Positions 22,801-31,295 of a stretch of 64,000 nt of DNA are shown here, piece by piece. The notes under the pieces were generated by a model. The model was not told the origin of the DNA. It did no database searches and saw only the letters and a list, made by a program, of their open reading frames with translations. The DNA is taken from contig NZ_AUIF01000017.1 of the NCBI RefSeq assembly GCF_000423565.1, positions 124,001-188,000 of the forward strand. Direction: 5' to 3'. Origin of the DNA: Runella zeae DSM 19591. GTDB lineage: Bacteria > Bacteroidota > Bacteroidia > Cytophagales > Spirosomataceae. The translations under genes and the position numbers were made by a program. Position 1 is the first letter of the stretch; every line of letters begins with the position of its first letter.

Positions 22801-24717
22801 TACAGGGTTATTAATAATTCTCAAGATGTGCTTACCGCTACCATTAGCGTAGTAGCCTCTACTGCAAACTGTACCGCTAGTGCCCAGCAGTTTACGTATA
22901 GAGTCAACCCTACCCCTGGCAACCCCAGTGCTCCTTCGCCTATTTTTTATTGTAATACTGCCGTGGCACAACCTCTAACAGCGAATGGACAAAATCTAAA
23001 ATGGTATAGCGAGCCTACTGGAGGAACATGGTCTGGCTTGGCTATCACACCTTCTACTAACACAGTAGGTACTACTAGTTATTATGTGTCGCAGACCAAT
23101 CAATATGAGTGCGAGAGCCCTAGGTCAGAAATAAAAGTAACTACCAAACCATTGCCTCCTTTTCCAGCGGTATCAAAACAAGAATATTTATTGTGTCAGT
23201 TTGATCCTCAGGTAGAATTGGATGCAAAACTCGCAGGAACGGGGCAAAGTCTGGTATGGATACTACCAAATAACATAGGGGAAACCAATGTGGCACCTGT
23301 TATAAAAACGGATGTAGGCTTTGAAGGTACTTATAGTGTACTTCAAGTGCTAGATGGATGTCGTGGCGGGCGTACCGATATCAAAGTAAACGTGCGTACT
23401 ACTCCGCTTCCTACGGTGACAAGTGCGCCAGTAGTAAGCTGTCAAAACTCAGCACCTCAACCCCTCAGTGCCACTGGAGATAATCTGAAATGGTATAATA
23501 CCAACAAAACTGGCGGAACCCCTCAAAACACTCCTAATATTCCTCCCACTCAAACGCCAGGCACTTACCAATTTTATGTAACACAGACGGGGTCAAATGG
23601 TTGTGAAAGCCCAAGAGCTGAAATCACGGTGGTCATTAAACCTTTGCCAAGTGCAACTCTGAGCGGAGGCTCCAATATCACACAAGGTCAATCGGCTCCT
23701 CTTTCGATTGTGTTTACGGGAGATGCTCCTTGGACTTATACACTTTCTAACGGAGTTACGCTTTCAACCTCCCAAAACCCAACGACTATTTCTGTAAGCC
23801 CTTTAGATACTACTACCTATATTATCACTAAAGTAACAAACAATTGCGGTGAGGGAACTCCTGCTGGTAGTGCGGTAATTAATGTAAAAGTAGCTATTAT
23901 AGATGTAGGAAACCCGAGCGTTACTAATTTGTGCGCTGGTACTTCATTTACAATGCCTTATTTTTCATCCGATTTTTTCCCTTCTAATACACAGTTTAAG
24001 GTTCAGATTTCGAAAACCACAGAAGATGCTGGTTTCCAAACAATCACTACAGAAGGAAATAGCAGCCCATTGAGGGGTATCTTGCCCAATACCACTACTG
24101 CGGGGAATTACTACGTACGTGTTGTAGGAATTGCGTCAAACTTTACAGTAAAAGGCAAAATTAGCCCCGTACAAATTACTGCTCGCGAATTACCCACAGC
24201 TACCATTTCAGGCCCGCCAAGCGTTTACGAAAATGAAAGCGCTAAAATAGCGATTGCGTTTACCGGAGAAGTACCTTGGACGATTACCTACAATGATAGT
24301 TTGTCTAGAAAAGATACTTCTTTTACTACTTCCGTTACACCGTATGAGTTTTCTGTAAAACCTGGACAAACCAATGCCTACAAAGTAGTATCTATCACAA
24401 ATGGTTGCGGTAATGGGCCTGCTAATTCTCGTTTTGTGCTCATTGTTAATCCTGTGCTTGGTGTTAATCCTGGCTCTGGCGCTGAATGGCTCAAAGTATA
24501 CCCTGTACCAGTGCAGGCTCGTTGTACCGTAGAAATAGAAGGACCCACTGGAGTCACGCTTACGGTGGTGGATGGATTTGGAAGGGTAATATTGCGGCAG
24601 CAGACCACCTCTAGTCGCGATGAGCTAGACTTTACCAATATACACCCTGGAGAGTATTTTCTAAATGCGGAAAGAAATGGGGAGGTTGCGCGACGAAAAA
24701 TTTTAAAAATACAGTAG
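19858..24717 (+). CDS. Giant type IX-secreted protein with ten Ig/PKD-like repeats
   Basis: A 1619-residue secreted protein. A signal peptide (1-24, ending RSFAQ) is followed by an Ig-like N-terminal part. From residue 126 come ten tandem ~89-residue units, each with a Cys near the start, the core GFGTSGSGNI, a second Cys and an ending FTVTVNP. About four further Ig-like domains follow, among them WYSEPTGGTW and WYNTNKTGGTP types. The C-terminus is a type A sorting domain (LKVYPVPVQ, then GEYFLNAERNGEVARRKILKIQ-like end). It is sent through the type IX system and anchored or released at the surface. Adhesion is a plausible role. Confidence 0.9.
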   Translation: MLKKLLILGCAVILMCGGAYRSFAQSINTVIVTTTAGAVPTGGFCLGNQARVSFAATGFTPAPSSFTVELSDASGVFGSPTNLGTGAASPITVTLPSNVAGSSTYKIRVRVNAVSGQSPNFTINPRATVNNITSVEACDNASAGPINFSSTSTGATFSWTSTANVGFGTSGNGNIGSFTANNNGSSNVTATVTVTPSVNGCVGTSNNFTVTVKPSPNVNSISNISGVCNGSGVGAINFSSSTSGTTFAWTSTTNVGFGTSGNGNIAGFTATNATSNPVTATVTVTPTANGCTGTPTSFTVTVNPTNATVNAISNANYCNNASGAAINFSSPSGSATFDWTSNINVGFGTSGSGNIAAYTASNGGTSDVVATVTVTPKIGGCAGTQRSFSVTVKPTPTVNTISDVSFCNGVGGSAINFGSPTAGTTFTWASSTNVGFGTSGSGNIPAFTATNGTANPLVATVSVTPTANSCTGPARNFNVTVNPTASVNAISDASFCGGVPVSGVSFSSPTSGASFSWASSANVGFGTSGSGNIGGYTTISDNTTAVVSTITVTPSINGCPGSPRTFTITINPRPTVNTVSNATYCNGAAGSAINFSGPVSGTTFNWTSSINSGFGTSGSGNIAAFTATNGGTNSVANTVSVTPTTGTCTGPATTFTVTVNPTPVVNSISNATFCGNAAAPSIAFGSATPGTSYAWTSSTNVGFGTSGSGNIPNYTAIDGSPTAVVSTVSVTPTANTCVGSAKTFTVTVNPSPRINDITNAVFCNNASAPAIGFSSPTSGATFNWVSNANVGFGASGTGNIAAYTAVNIGATPVVATVNITAQTATCTGPARSFNVTVNPTPTVNTINNLTLCGGTGGAPINFGSPTPGTTFAWTSTADVGFGGSGSGNVGGYTVTSPVTSAVTTTVTINPTANGCAGKEGKFTITVNPTPRASLPNPNQICANSTGVALNFSSETPNTNFNWSSSNDIGFGTSGSGNINGGYRVINNSQDVLTATISVVASTANCTASAQQFTYRVNPTPGNPSAPSPIFYCNTAVAQPLTANGQNLKWYSEPTGGTWSGLAITPSTNTVGTTSYYVSQTNQYECESPRSEIKVTTKPLPPFPAVSKQEYLLCQFDPQVELDAKLAGTGQSLVWILPNNIGETNVAPVIKTDVGFEGTYSVLQVLDGCRGGRTDIKVNVRTTPLPTVTSAPVVSCQNSAPQPLSATGDNLKWYNTNKTGGTPQNTPNIPPTQTPGTYQFYVTQTGSNGCESPRAEITVVIKPLPSATLSGGSNITQGQSAPLSIVFTGDAPWTYTLSNGVTLSTSQNPTTISVSPLDTTTYIITKVTNNCGEGTPAGSAVINVKVAIIDVGNPSVTNLCAGTSFTMPYFSSDFFPSNTQFKVQISKTTEDAGFQTITTEGNSSPLRGILPNTTTAGNYYVRVVGIASNFTVKGKISPVQITARELPTATISGPPSVYENESAKIAIAFTGEVPWTITYNDSLSRKDTSFTTSVTPYEFSVKPGQTNAYKVVSITNGCGNGPANSRFVLIVNPVLGVNPGSGAEWLKVYPVPVQARCTVEIEGPTGVTLTVVDGFGRVILRQQTTSSRDELDFTNIHPGEYFLNAERNGEVARRKILKIQ
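20233..22914 (+). repeat. Ten tandem ~267-bp coding repeats
   Basis: Ten in-frame units of about 89 codons within the giant type IX-secreted protein. Each encodes two conserved Cys and GFG(T/A/G)SG(S/N/T)GN(I/V). The nucleotide sequences diverge between units while the protein motif stays, which suggests old duplications under selection. Long antisense reading frames here are a by-product of the repeat composition. Confidence 0.95.
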
Positions 24718-24777
24718 AAAACCAACCCTTACTATTTTCACTAGTAGTCAATCAAACAGTTGAAGTTCATTCTAAAT

Positions 24778-26514
24778 ATGAAAATACTTGTTGCGTTTCA
24801 AACCGGCTGCCTTCTCTTGGCAGCCGGTTTGGTTTTTTCTTTGAAGGCCCAAAATGTAGGCATGACCCAACTTGCTACCGATGGCAAGGGTGCTTTCCAG
24901 CTGACCGGTAGCTGGAAAGTGGCACAATCGGTGATGATGCATCCCGAAAAAAGTACTTTCCTTAAAACTACTTCCCCTTCCGATTCTAAAACAAGCATGA
25001 TCGTAGGGAGTACAGGTGCTAAAGCAAGTGCAAATCTAGGATTAGGAGATATTATTTTGAATCTTGATTTTATGCTTGCTCCTGGTAGCGCCGCCATTCT
25101 AAATCTCCCCGGAGGATATGGTATTAGACTCAGTGATAGCTGGAAAAGCACCAAACTAGACAGGAATGCTTGTGGCAGTGTGGGGAGCCTAGTCCCTATT
25201 CAAAATGCTTCCAAAGCCCCTGGACTGTGGCAAAAACTGGCGGTACAATATAAAAGAGCTACCAAAGGAAGTGTAGCTCAAGTCGAAAAACTTATATTGA
25301 ATGGGGTGGTGATTCAAGAGAATGCTTTCTTAAGCACCCCGCCAACTCCAGATATGGCTTTGTCTATTGAAATAGAAAATGGCACCGCTGCTTTCAGAAA
25401 CATATTTTATCAACTTTTAAGCGATGCTAGACCTGTGAAGCTTCGAGATTTGTCTTATACGCTTTACAAAGCTACCAATGATAGACCGAAAGAGTTGTTG
25501 GCTGAAAATATCTTGAAAAAAGATACAACCTCTATCTTGACCCGCGAGTGGGGACTTGGCAACAATAGCTTTTATCTTGTATATGAGGGGAAATTTGATG
25601 TAGAACAAGAAGCCGACTACTTGATTCAGCTAGCTTACATGTCTAATGCTTCTTTAGAAATAGACGGGAAAACCGTATTGCCGTATCAATGGAATGATTT
25701 TCTTCAAAACTACGTACCAGCAACTTATCATTTTACCAAAGGGTTACATGCTTTTCGTCTCCAATATCACAAACTCACTTGGCGAGGACATGGCCTAGGA
25801 ATGTTTATTTCGACTCAAGGTGTCAGACCTTATGCTTTGCATGTGACTTCTTCGCTGCCCGAACCAAAGCCTATCCCGACGATCGAAGCCACGGCTTCTA
25901 CCAAAGCTGAATTGGTAAGGTCGTTTATTCAGCGTGAAGGCGAAAAAAACAAACGTACCCATTGCCTTTCGGTGGGGTCGCCCGTGGGGACGCATTATAG
26001 TTTAGATTTGAATAGAGGAGCCCTTTTACAATTTTGGAAAGGTGGTTTTGCGGATGTGACCCAAATGTGGTACGAAAGGGGAGAGCCTCAAATATTACAA
26101 CCAATGGGGGCGGCTATTTTGACCAAAGGTCAAGCCGATGTAGCCGTATTGTCGGATGCCAATGCTAGTTGGCCTGATTCAATGGCCAATTTTGTTTACA
26201 AAGGCTTTAGACTCAATCCTGACGGCTTTCCGATGTTGACTTATTTTATCAATGACGCGTCGGTGAGCGACGAAATCATCCCCGAAAATGGCGGCTTGAC
26301 TCGCACTATTACCACTACTCTTCCCAATGGCTACGTAAGACTTGTAAGTAGCGGTAGTATCGCACAAGTAGAAAAAGGCCTGTATGAAGTAGATGGACAA
26401 AGCTACTATGTACGTGTTGACCCCAAAAGTAAACCTATAGTGCGGACTGCTAACGGACAGCAGGAATTGTTGCTTCCGGCAAGTGGAACCATTAAGTATT
26501 CGTTGATATGGTAA
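24778..26514 (+). CDS. Exported DUF1080/PA14-like domain protein
   Basis: Start at ATG 24778 (578 residues); an ATG six codons upstream is possible. The signal peptide ends SLKAQ at about residue 25. The first part (to ~210) resembles a concanavalin/DUF1080-type domain (GDIILNLDFML...GYGIRLSDSW). The middle (~250-350) resembles PA14 (FYLVYEGKFDVEQEADYLIQ, SLEIDGKTVLP). The last part has GALLQFWKGGFADVTQMW, a pattern seen in Bacteroidota proteins located near secreted dehydrogenases. No dehydrogenase is next to it. A sugar-binding or glycoside-processing role at the envelope is plausible but unproven. Confidence 0.7.
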   Translation: MKILVAFQTGCLLLAAGLVFSLKAQNVGMTQLATDGKGAFQLTGSWKVAQSVMMHPEKSTFLKTTSPSDSKTSMIVGSTGAKASANLGLGDIILNLDFMLAPGSAAILNLPGGYGIRLSDSWKSTKLDRNACGSVGSLVPIQNASKAPGLWQKLAVQYKRATKGSVAQVEKLILNGVVIQENAFLSTPPTPDMALSIEIENGTAAFRNIFYQLLSDARPVKLRDLSYTLYKATNDRPKELLAENILKKDTTSILTREWGLGNNSFYLVYEGKFDVEQEADYLIQLAYMSNASLEIDGKTVLPYQWNDFLQNYVPATYHFTKGLHAFRLQYHKLTWRGHGLGMFISTQGVRPYALHVTSSLPEPKPIPTIEATASTKAELVRSFIQREGEKNKRTHCLSVGSPVGTHYSLDLNRGALLQFWKGGFADVTQMWYERGEPQILQPMGAAILTKGQADVAVLSDANASWPDSMANFVYKGFRLNPDGFPMLTYFINDASVSDEIIPENGGLTRTITTTLPNGYVRLVSSGSIAQVEKGLYEVDGQSYYVRVDPKSKPIVRTANGQQELLLPASGTIKYSLIW

Positions 26515-26598
26515 GTTTTAAAAAAGGAGCAAACCAATTAGGAGCATTTTTGCGTTGTAAAGCAAAATAGAATCTAAAACCTAAAAAAACTTAACTCA

Positions 26599-27051
26599 AT
26601 GCAACGCTTTCTTTTTGCTTTAGTATTGACAGTTGCCGTGCTATCGGGCATTGCTGCTACTACCGCAGAGGTATCCAAAGCTCCCTCTAAGTCTGCTGCT
26701 GAAGGTATACAGTTTGTAGAACTGCCGTGGGCAAAAGTATTGGCAAAAGCAAAAAAAGAGAAAAAACTCATCTTTTTTGATGCTTATACCAGTTGGTGTG
26801 GTCCTTGCAAGCTCCTCCAAAAAAATGTTTTTACTCGTAAAGACGTAGGAGATTTTTTTAATGCCAATTTTATCAATGTGAAAAAAGACATGGAGATAGG
26901 AGAAGGTCCACAGTTGGCAAACGTATATCCCATTGAAGGTTATCCCTCTTTGTTTTTTATCAATGGAAATGGTAAAGTAGTGACTAGTCATCTGGGAGGT
27001 CTGGATGGCCCTGAGCTCATCAAGTTTGCTCAAATGGTGATGAAAAAATAA
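26599..27051 (+). CDS. Exported thioredoxin-fold protein
   Basis: A 150-residue protein with an N-terminal signal peptide (hydrophobic 3-20, cleavage near TTAEV). The mature part is a thioredoxin-like domain with the active site SWCGPCK at about residues 71-77 and the cis-Pro segment EGYPSLFF at about 114-121. This fits the Thioredoxin_7/DsbD-gamma-like group common in Bacteroidota. It probably reduces or exchanges disulfides in the periplasm. It ends at a strong terminator 12 bases downstream. Confidence 0.88.
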   Translation: MQRFLFALVLTVAVLSGIAATTAEVSKAPSKSAAEGIQFVELPWAKVLAKAKKEKKLIFFDAYTSWCGPCKLLQKNVFTRKDVGDFFNANFINVKKDMEIGEGPQLANVYPIEGYPSLFFINGNGKVVTSHLGGLDGPELIKFAQMVMKK

Positions 27052-27060
27052 GAAATGATT

Positions 27061-27106
27061 AACAAGAATCCCTCTTCAAACAAAATGAAGGGGGATTCTT
27101 GTTTTT
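27061..27106 (+). terminator. Terminator between thioredoxin-like gene and kynU
   Basis: A long stem (27061-27078 with 27086-27103, one G-T pair) with loop AACAAAA and a following TTTTT. It ends the thioredoxin-like transcript and shows that the upstream ATG at 27055 cannot be the natural kynU start. Confidence 0.85.
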
Positions 27107-27141
27107 ATGATAATCCTAAAACTATAGATAAAAAAGCTATC

Positions 27142-28443
27142 ATGAATTTGGATTCGCTTCTGTCAGTCTCTTCTCAGCAATTAAAAGAATGGGCACTTGC
27201 TCAGGACCAAAAAGACAGGTTACGCGGCTTTCGCGAACAGTTTTATATCCCCCAGCAAAATGACAAGTCAGTGATTTATTTGTGCGGAAACTCCCTGGGG
27301 CTTCAACCCAAAAATGCCAGACTTGCCATAAACAAAGAATTAGAAACATGGCAAAACCACGGAGTAGAAGGTTGGTTTGAAGGCGAGAGTCCGTGGCTAT
27401 CTTACCACCAATATTGCCAAAAAGAGCTCGCAGAGCTATTGGGTACTTTGCCCGAAGAAGTCTGCCCTATGCACCAGTTGACGGTCAATCTACATTTGAT
27501 GCTTACTTCTTTTTATCGACCTACTTCTGAGAAGTGTAAGATATTGACTATAGCGGGCGATTTTCCCTCTGACCAATATGCCCTCGAAACTCACGTGGCG
27601 TTGCGTGGGTATGTTCCTAGTGAGGTGATTATTGAAATAGTTCCACCGGTGGGTGAGTGGTTAATTCGTACAGAAGACATCGTGGCAGCTATCAAATCGC
27701 ACGCCCATGAGCTTGCATTGGTTTGTATGAGTGGTTTGCATTATTATACGGGGCAGCTATTTGATATGCGTGAGATTGTGGCAGAGGCGAAGAGACACGG
27801 GATTTTGGTAGGTTTTGATTTAGCCCACGCCATTGGGAATGTTCCTCTCCAATTACATCAATGGGACGTAGATTTTGCGGTATGGTGTTCTTACAAGTAC
27901 CTCAATTCTGGCCCTGGAGGAGTATCAGGGGTATTTGTACATCAAAAACATCACAGTGATACCGTGCCTCGTTTAGCAGGTTGGTGGGGATACGAAGAGT
28001 CAAGGCGATTTGAGATGACCAAGGGATTTGTACCCATGAAAGGTGCTGCGGGCTGGCAACTCAGTACACCAAATATCATGGCTCTAGCTATACATCGAGC
28101 ATCATTGGGTATTTTTGAAAAGGCTGGTATTGAGAATCTACGAAGTAAGTCGATGGTACTCACTCAATTTTTGGAATTGGTAATCAAGCGAATCAATCAA
28201 AAAATTGGATTTCAAAAAATCAAAATCATCACACCATCAGAGCCTTCCCAAAGAGGAAGTCAGCTTTCTTTGCTAGTGGAAGAGGGAGGAAAAGAGCTAT
28301 TTGATTTCTTAGTGAGAGAGGGGATTGTAGGAGATTGGCGTGAGCCCAATTGCATTCGACTCACGCCAGTTCCTCTCTACAATACTTTTGAGGAAATTTG
28401 GCAGTTGGAGAATGTGTTATTATCCAAACTAAACGCTATTTAG
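27142..28443 (+). CDS. kynU: Kynureninase KynU
   Basis: Start at ATG 27142 (433 residues), after the terminator; an in-frame ATG at 27055 lies before it. KynU is a PLP enzyme that cleaves kynurenine to anthranilate (or 3-hydroxykynurenine to 3-hydroxyanthranilate) and alanine. Visible features are YLCGNSLGLQP at the start, GDFPSDQYAL, FDLAHAIGNVPL, WCSYKYLNSGPGG with the PLP Lys252, and LAGWWGYE. Other kynurenine-pathway genes are absent from the window. The stop codon overlaps the 3' end of the convergent lipoprotein gene by eight bases. Confidence 0.95.
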   Translation: MNLDSLLSVSSQQLKEWALAQDQKDRLRGFREQFYIPQQNDKSVIYLCGNSLGLQPKNARLAINKELETWQNHGVEGWFEGESPWLSYHQYCQKELAELLGTLPEEVCPMHQLTVNLHLMLTSFYRPTSEKCKILTIAGDFPSDQYALETHVALRGYVPSEVIIEIVPPVGEWLIRTEDIVAAIKSHAHELALVCMSGLHYYTGQLFDMREIVAEAKRHGILVGFDLAHAIGNVPLQLHQWDVDFAVWCSYKYLNSGPGGVSGVFVHQKHHSDTVPRLAGWWGYEESRRFEMTKGFVPMKGAAGWQLSTPNIMALAIHRASLGIFEKAGIENLRSKSMVLTQFLELVIKRINQKIGFQKIKIITPSEPSQRGSQLSLLVEEGGKELFDFLVREGIVGDWREPNCIRLTPVPLYNTFEEIWQLENVLLSKLNAI

Positions 28444-29050
28444 TATCAGCAAGTTTATCTAAGTCAATATCATCCAAAACGGACTTAATTTTGTCTATTC
28501 CTACGCTCCTTCCTGATACTTGTACAATATAGCGATTGGCCACAATGACCGATATTTCGCCATTTTTGCTCTCCGTGTTGTATTTTTCAAAAGCTTTATG
28601 GCCTTTATATTCGGTAGTTTTTTCGTAGCCTGTTTCGGTTTCTTTGTCGATTGTGGCCATTGACCAAGCGGCCATTCCCATGAGCGCTACTCCCATACCG
28701 GCCACGTCGGAGATATTGACGTCAATGTCTTGGCCAGTGTCGTCTCGGTAAGATGCTTTGGCTGTAGATATGCCAAATCCCATAGCGGCGCTTTTTTCGC
28801 TAGAAGCTTCTTTTCGTTTGAGGCCATCGGCGTCTTCTGGCAAAAGTGCTTTAAGAAGTTTGGGGTCTACGGTCTCTTTAGGCCCTTCTTTTGACATTTT
28901 CTCAGCTTCTTCTCCTATTTTTTGTAATGCCTCAATCGCATTTTTAGGTTCTTCTTTGGCCTTTTCGGCTTCTTTTTCTTCTTTACTTGTACAGTTCCAG
29001 CTTAGTAAGGCAAGGGATAGAAATAAGGCAAGGAGTTTAATCGTTTTCAT
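28436..29050 (-). CDS. Lipoprotein with Lys/Glu-rich linker
   Basis: A 204-residue protein whose signal peptide (LLALFLSLALLSWNC) ends in a lipobox with Cys20. A charged helical stretch (KEEKEAEKAKEEP, then EKMSKEGPKE) spans about residues 22-62. The folded C-terminal part contains GQDIDVNISDVAGMG and ISVIVANRYIVQVSG. No family recognised. It probably sits on the periplasmic or surface side of the outer membrane. The lgt terminator lies just upstream, so it has its own promoter, in about 29051-29066 or further up. Confidence 0.75.
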   Translation of the reverse strand: MKTIKLLALFLSLALLSWNCTSKEEKEAEKAKEEPKNAIEALQKIGEEAEKMSKEGPKETVDPKLLKALLPEDADGLKRKEASSEKSAAMGFGISTAKASYRDDTGQDIDVNISDVAGMGVALMGMAAWSMATIDKETETGYEKTTEYKGHKAFEKYNTESKNGEISVIVANRYIVQVSGRSVGIDKIKSVLDDIDLDKLADTK

Positions 29051-29066
29051 CTTTTAACTTTTTGGT

Positions 29067-29103
29067 TTAAAAAAAATAGAAAAGGAACCTTTCGGTTCCT
29101 CTA
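29067..29103 (-). terminator. Terminator of lgt
   Basis: On the minus strand AGGAACC-GAAA-GGTTCCT is followed by a T-rich tract ending in eight T. It lies about 56 bases after the lgt stop codon. Confidence 0.85.
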
Positions 29104-29158
29104 AATTACAGTTTTTCTAAACGTAGGCGCCTTTTTATAGGCAATATTTACTAAGCGG

Positions 29159-30022
29159 TTAGGAATGAGTCACACTAGATTGAATCCGATTGGCTTCTTC
29201 GGTAGGATTGTCTGTAAAAACAACCTGTTTTTTGTCTCGATTTTTCCAAGCTATTCCCAAAAACAAAAAGCCTAACAATACCGCCGGAATGCTTAGGATT
29301 TGACCCATGTTGTAAGTCAAATCATTTTCGAAAGCTACTTGATTCTCTTTAAAAAACTCAATAACAAATCGTAGCCCAAATACCCATAGAAGAAAGATAC
29401 CGAGCAAAAGTCCTTGGGGCGTCTGTGATTTTTTCTTAGTCCAAAGCCAAAAAAGTAAAAAGCACAATACAATACAAGCGATGGCTTCGTACAACTGAGC
29501 TGGGTGGCGTGGGTACTGGGTAAATTCAAAATTGCGAGTAAAAACAAATGCCCAAGGGACATCCGTGACTTTACCAACAATTTCGGAATTCATGAGGTTG
29601 CCCAAACGAATAAAACAGCCACCTAACGCTACCGTAATCACAATGCGGTCAACAACCCACAGGAAGCTCATTTTTTTTGTACGAGCATAAAAATATAATC
29701 CTAATAATATACCAATAGTTGCACCATGACTTGCCAAGCCTGCAAAAGGAGGAGTGATGATTTGCAATGGATTTTTAAAAAAAACTTCTGGTTCATAAAA
29801 TAGAAAGTGACCTAGGCGAGCACCTACCACCGTCGAAATCACCATGGTGAGTAAAAGCGAATCTAAAAACGATTCTTTGACACCTTCTTTTTGAAATATA
29901 TAGGCCATGATACGTTGACCAATCAAAAAACCTGATGCGAACAGCAATCCATACCAGCGAATTGAGAAACTACCAATACTGAAAATTTCAGGGTTTACAT
30001 CCCAGATAATGTAGGCAAACAT
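29159..30022 (-). CDS. lgt: Prolipoprotein diacylglyceryl transferase Lgt
   Basis: A 287-residue membrane enzyme with about seven hydrophobic segments. It transfers diacylglycerol from phosphatidylglycerol to the lipobox Cys of prolipoproteins. Family motifs are IRWYGLLFASGF, ASHGATIGILLGL, the essential GGCFIRLGNLMNSEIVG segment, and RHPAQLYEAI. Length and order fit Lgt. Several lipoproteins in this window would be its substrates. It ends at a strong terminator. Confidence 0.95.
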   Translation of the reverse strand: MFAYIIWDVNPEIFSIGSFSIRWYGLLFASGFLIGQRIMAYIFQKEGVKESFLDSLLLTMVISTVVGARLGHFLFYEPEVFFKNPLQIITPPFAGLASHGATIGILLGLYFYARTKKMSFLWVVDRIVITVALGGCFIRLGNLMNSEIVGKVTDVPWAFVFTRNFEFTQYPRHPAQLYEAIACIVLCFLLFWLWTKKKSQTPQGLLLGIFLLWVFGLRFVIEFFKENQVAFENDLTYNMGQILSIPAVLLGFLFLGIAWKNRDKKQVVFTDNPTEEANRIQSSVTHS

Positions 30023-30139
30023 AAGTGACCAAGTTTGGAAATAAGTTTCAACAAAAACAAAACCTCCACAAAAATCAAGAAAGATTGTTAGAAAAGGAAA
30101 TTATCACTCAATGGAAATCATAAATAACTCTCGCCGGGG

Positions 30140-31162
30140 CTAATGCTTGGAGCCCCATTGCTGGGCTATAATGCTGCCCGCTAGTAGCTGCAAAGCATGG
30201 TACATCATCAATGGAAGCAGCACTACTCCTAAGGCCACTGGGTTGGGGAAAAGTACTTTTCCCATGACCGCACCTTGTACTAACGATTTTTTGGAACCAC
30301 AAAATAGGACAGTAACTCGGTCCTCATAAGAAAACCCTAACCAAGAACTTAGCAGATATAAGAGACCGAAAACTAAAAAGAAGAAGGCGAGCATTTCGGC
30401 ACCCAAAATACTCAGGTCACGCATCGATTGCCCTTCAAACATACCTCCTGCAAAGGACTCACAAAATGAAGTATAAACAATGAGAAGGATGATTGTTTGG
30501 TCAAACAAACGCAATAAATGATTGTATCGCTCTGCCCATTTACCAAGTTGTGAATGCAAAACATAACCCACTATCACGGGTAAAAGTACTTCAAAGCAAA
30601 GGCGTAAAATAACTGGAAATAGGTCAAAATTAGCATCTTGCTGCTCAAGAAGGCCACTCATCCAAAGAGGCGTAATGAAAATCCCTATAATGCTAGAAAT
30701 ACTGGCGTTGAAAATAGCCGCAGGTAAGTTGCCTTTGGCGATAGCCACCATTACGACTGATGACGAAACGGTAGAGGGCAACACTGCCAAATAAAATATA
30801 CCTATCCAAAACAAAGAAGTTTTGTCAACCCCAAGAAGGTTTTGAAGGCTAAGAATAAGCAACGGGAATAGCCCAAAAGTGGCAGTTTGAATCAGAATAT
30901 GTAATTTCCAATTGGTAAGGCCGCTTTTTAGTTTTTGGGGGCTTAGCTTGAGCCCATAAAAAAAGAAAATGATAGAGACGCCATATTCGGCGATTTGGGG
31001 TAAATGCCACGGGCTTTCATGAAGACCAATGGTGGGAAAATAATAGGCAAGAAAAATGACACCAATCAAACAAAAGAAAAATCCATTTAGGCCTACTTTG
31101 GCTAAAAGTCGTAGCATAAGACGGGGTTTTGTGAGGATAGAGGCAAAGATAAGACTATTCAT
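30140..31162 (-). CDS. SBF-like (bile acid:Na+ symporter family) transporter
   Basis: A 340-residue membrane protein with about ten hydrophobic segments, of the YfeH/SBF-like group. Family features are EYGVSIIFFFYGLKLS, YLAVLPSTVSSSVVMVAIAKGN (the central crossing region) and FCGSKKSLVQGAVMGKVLF. A second ATG at 31117 could be the start (325 residues) and leaves a more usual N-terminus. It probably takes up or exports an organic anion with sodium. No neighbour gives a substrate hint. Confidence 0.85.
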   Translation of the reverse strand: MNSLIFASILTKPRLMLRLLAKVGLNGFFFCLIGVIFLAYYFPTIGLHESPWHLPQIAEYGVSIIFFFYGLKLSPQKLKSGLTNWKLHILIQTATFGLFPLLILSLQNLLGVDKTSLFWIGIFYLAVLPSTVSSSVVMVAIAKGNLPAAIFNASISSIIGIFITPLWMSGLLEQQDANFDLFPVILRLCFEVLLPVIVGYVLHSQLGKWAERYNHLLRLFDQTIILLIVYTSFCESFAGGMFEGQSMRDLSILGAEMLAFFFLVFGLLYLLSSWLGFSYEDRVTVLFCGSKKSLVQGAVMGKVLFPNPVALGVVLLPLMMYHALQLLAGSIIAQQWGSKH

Positions 31163-31295
31163 AAAAATAGTCCATTATCACACAAAAGCTGTATTTTGTA
31201 TGAAATTTCAGCAAAAAACGTGTAATTGGCACGGGAAGAAACTCAAACTATCTGACACTTTTATTTTTTGGTATTTTTAAAGAAAAATATAGACT

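Noticed and set aside
20233-22914. Repeats as a CRISPR array
   Set aside because: The units are about 267 bp, in frame and coding, without short identical repeats and unique spacers.
27055-27141. Longer kynU starting at 27055
   Set aside because: The extension runs through a strong terminator hairpin and does not match the family's N-terminus.
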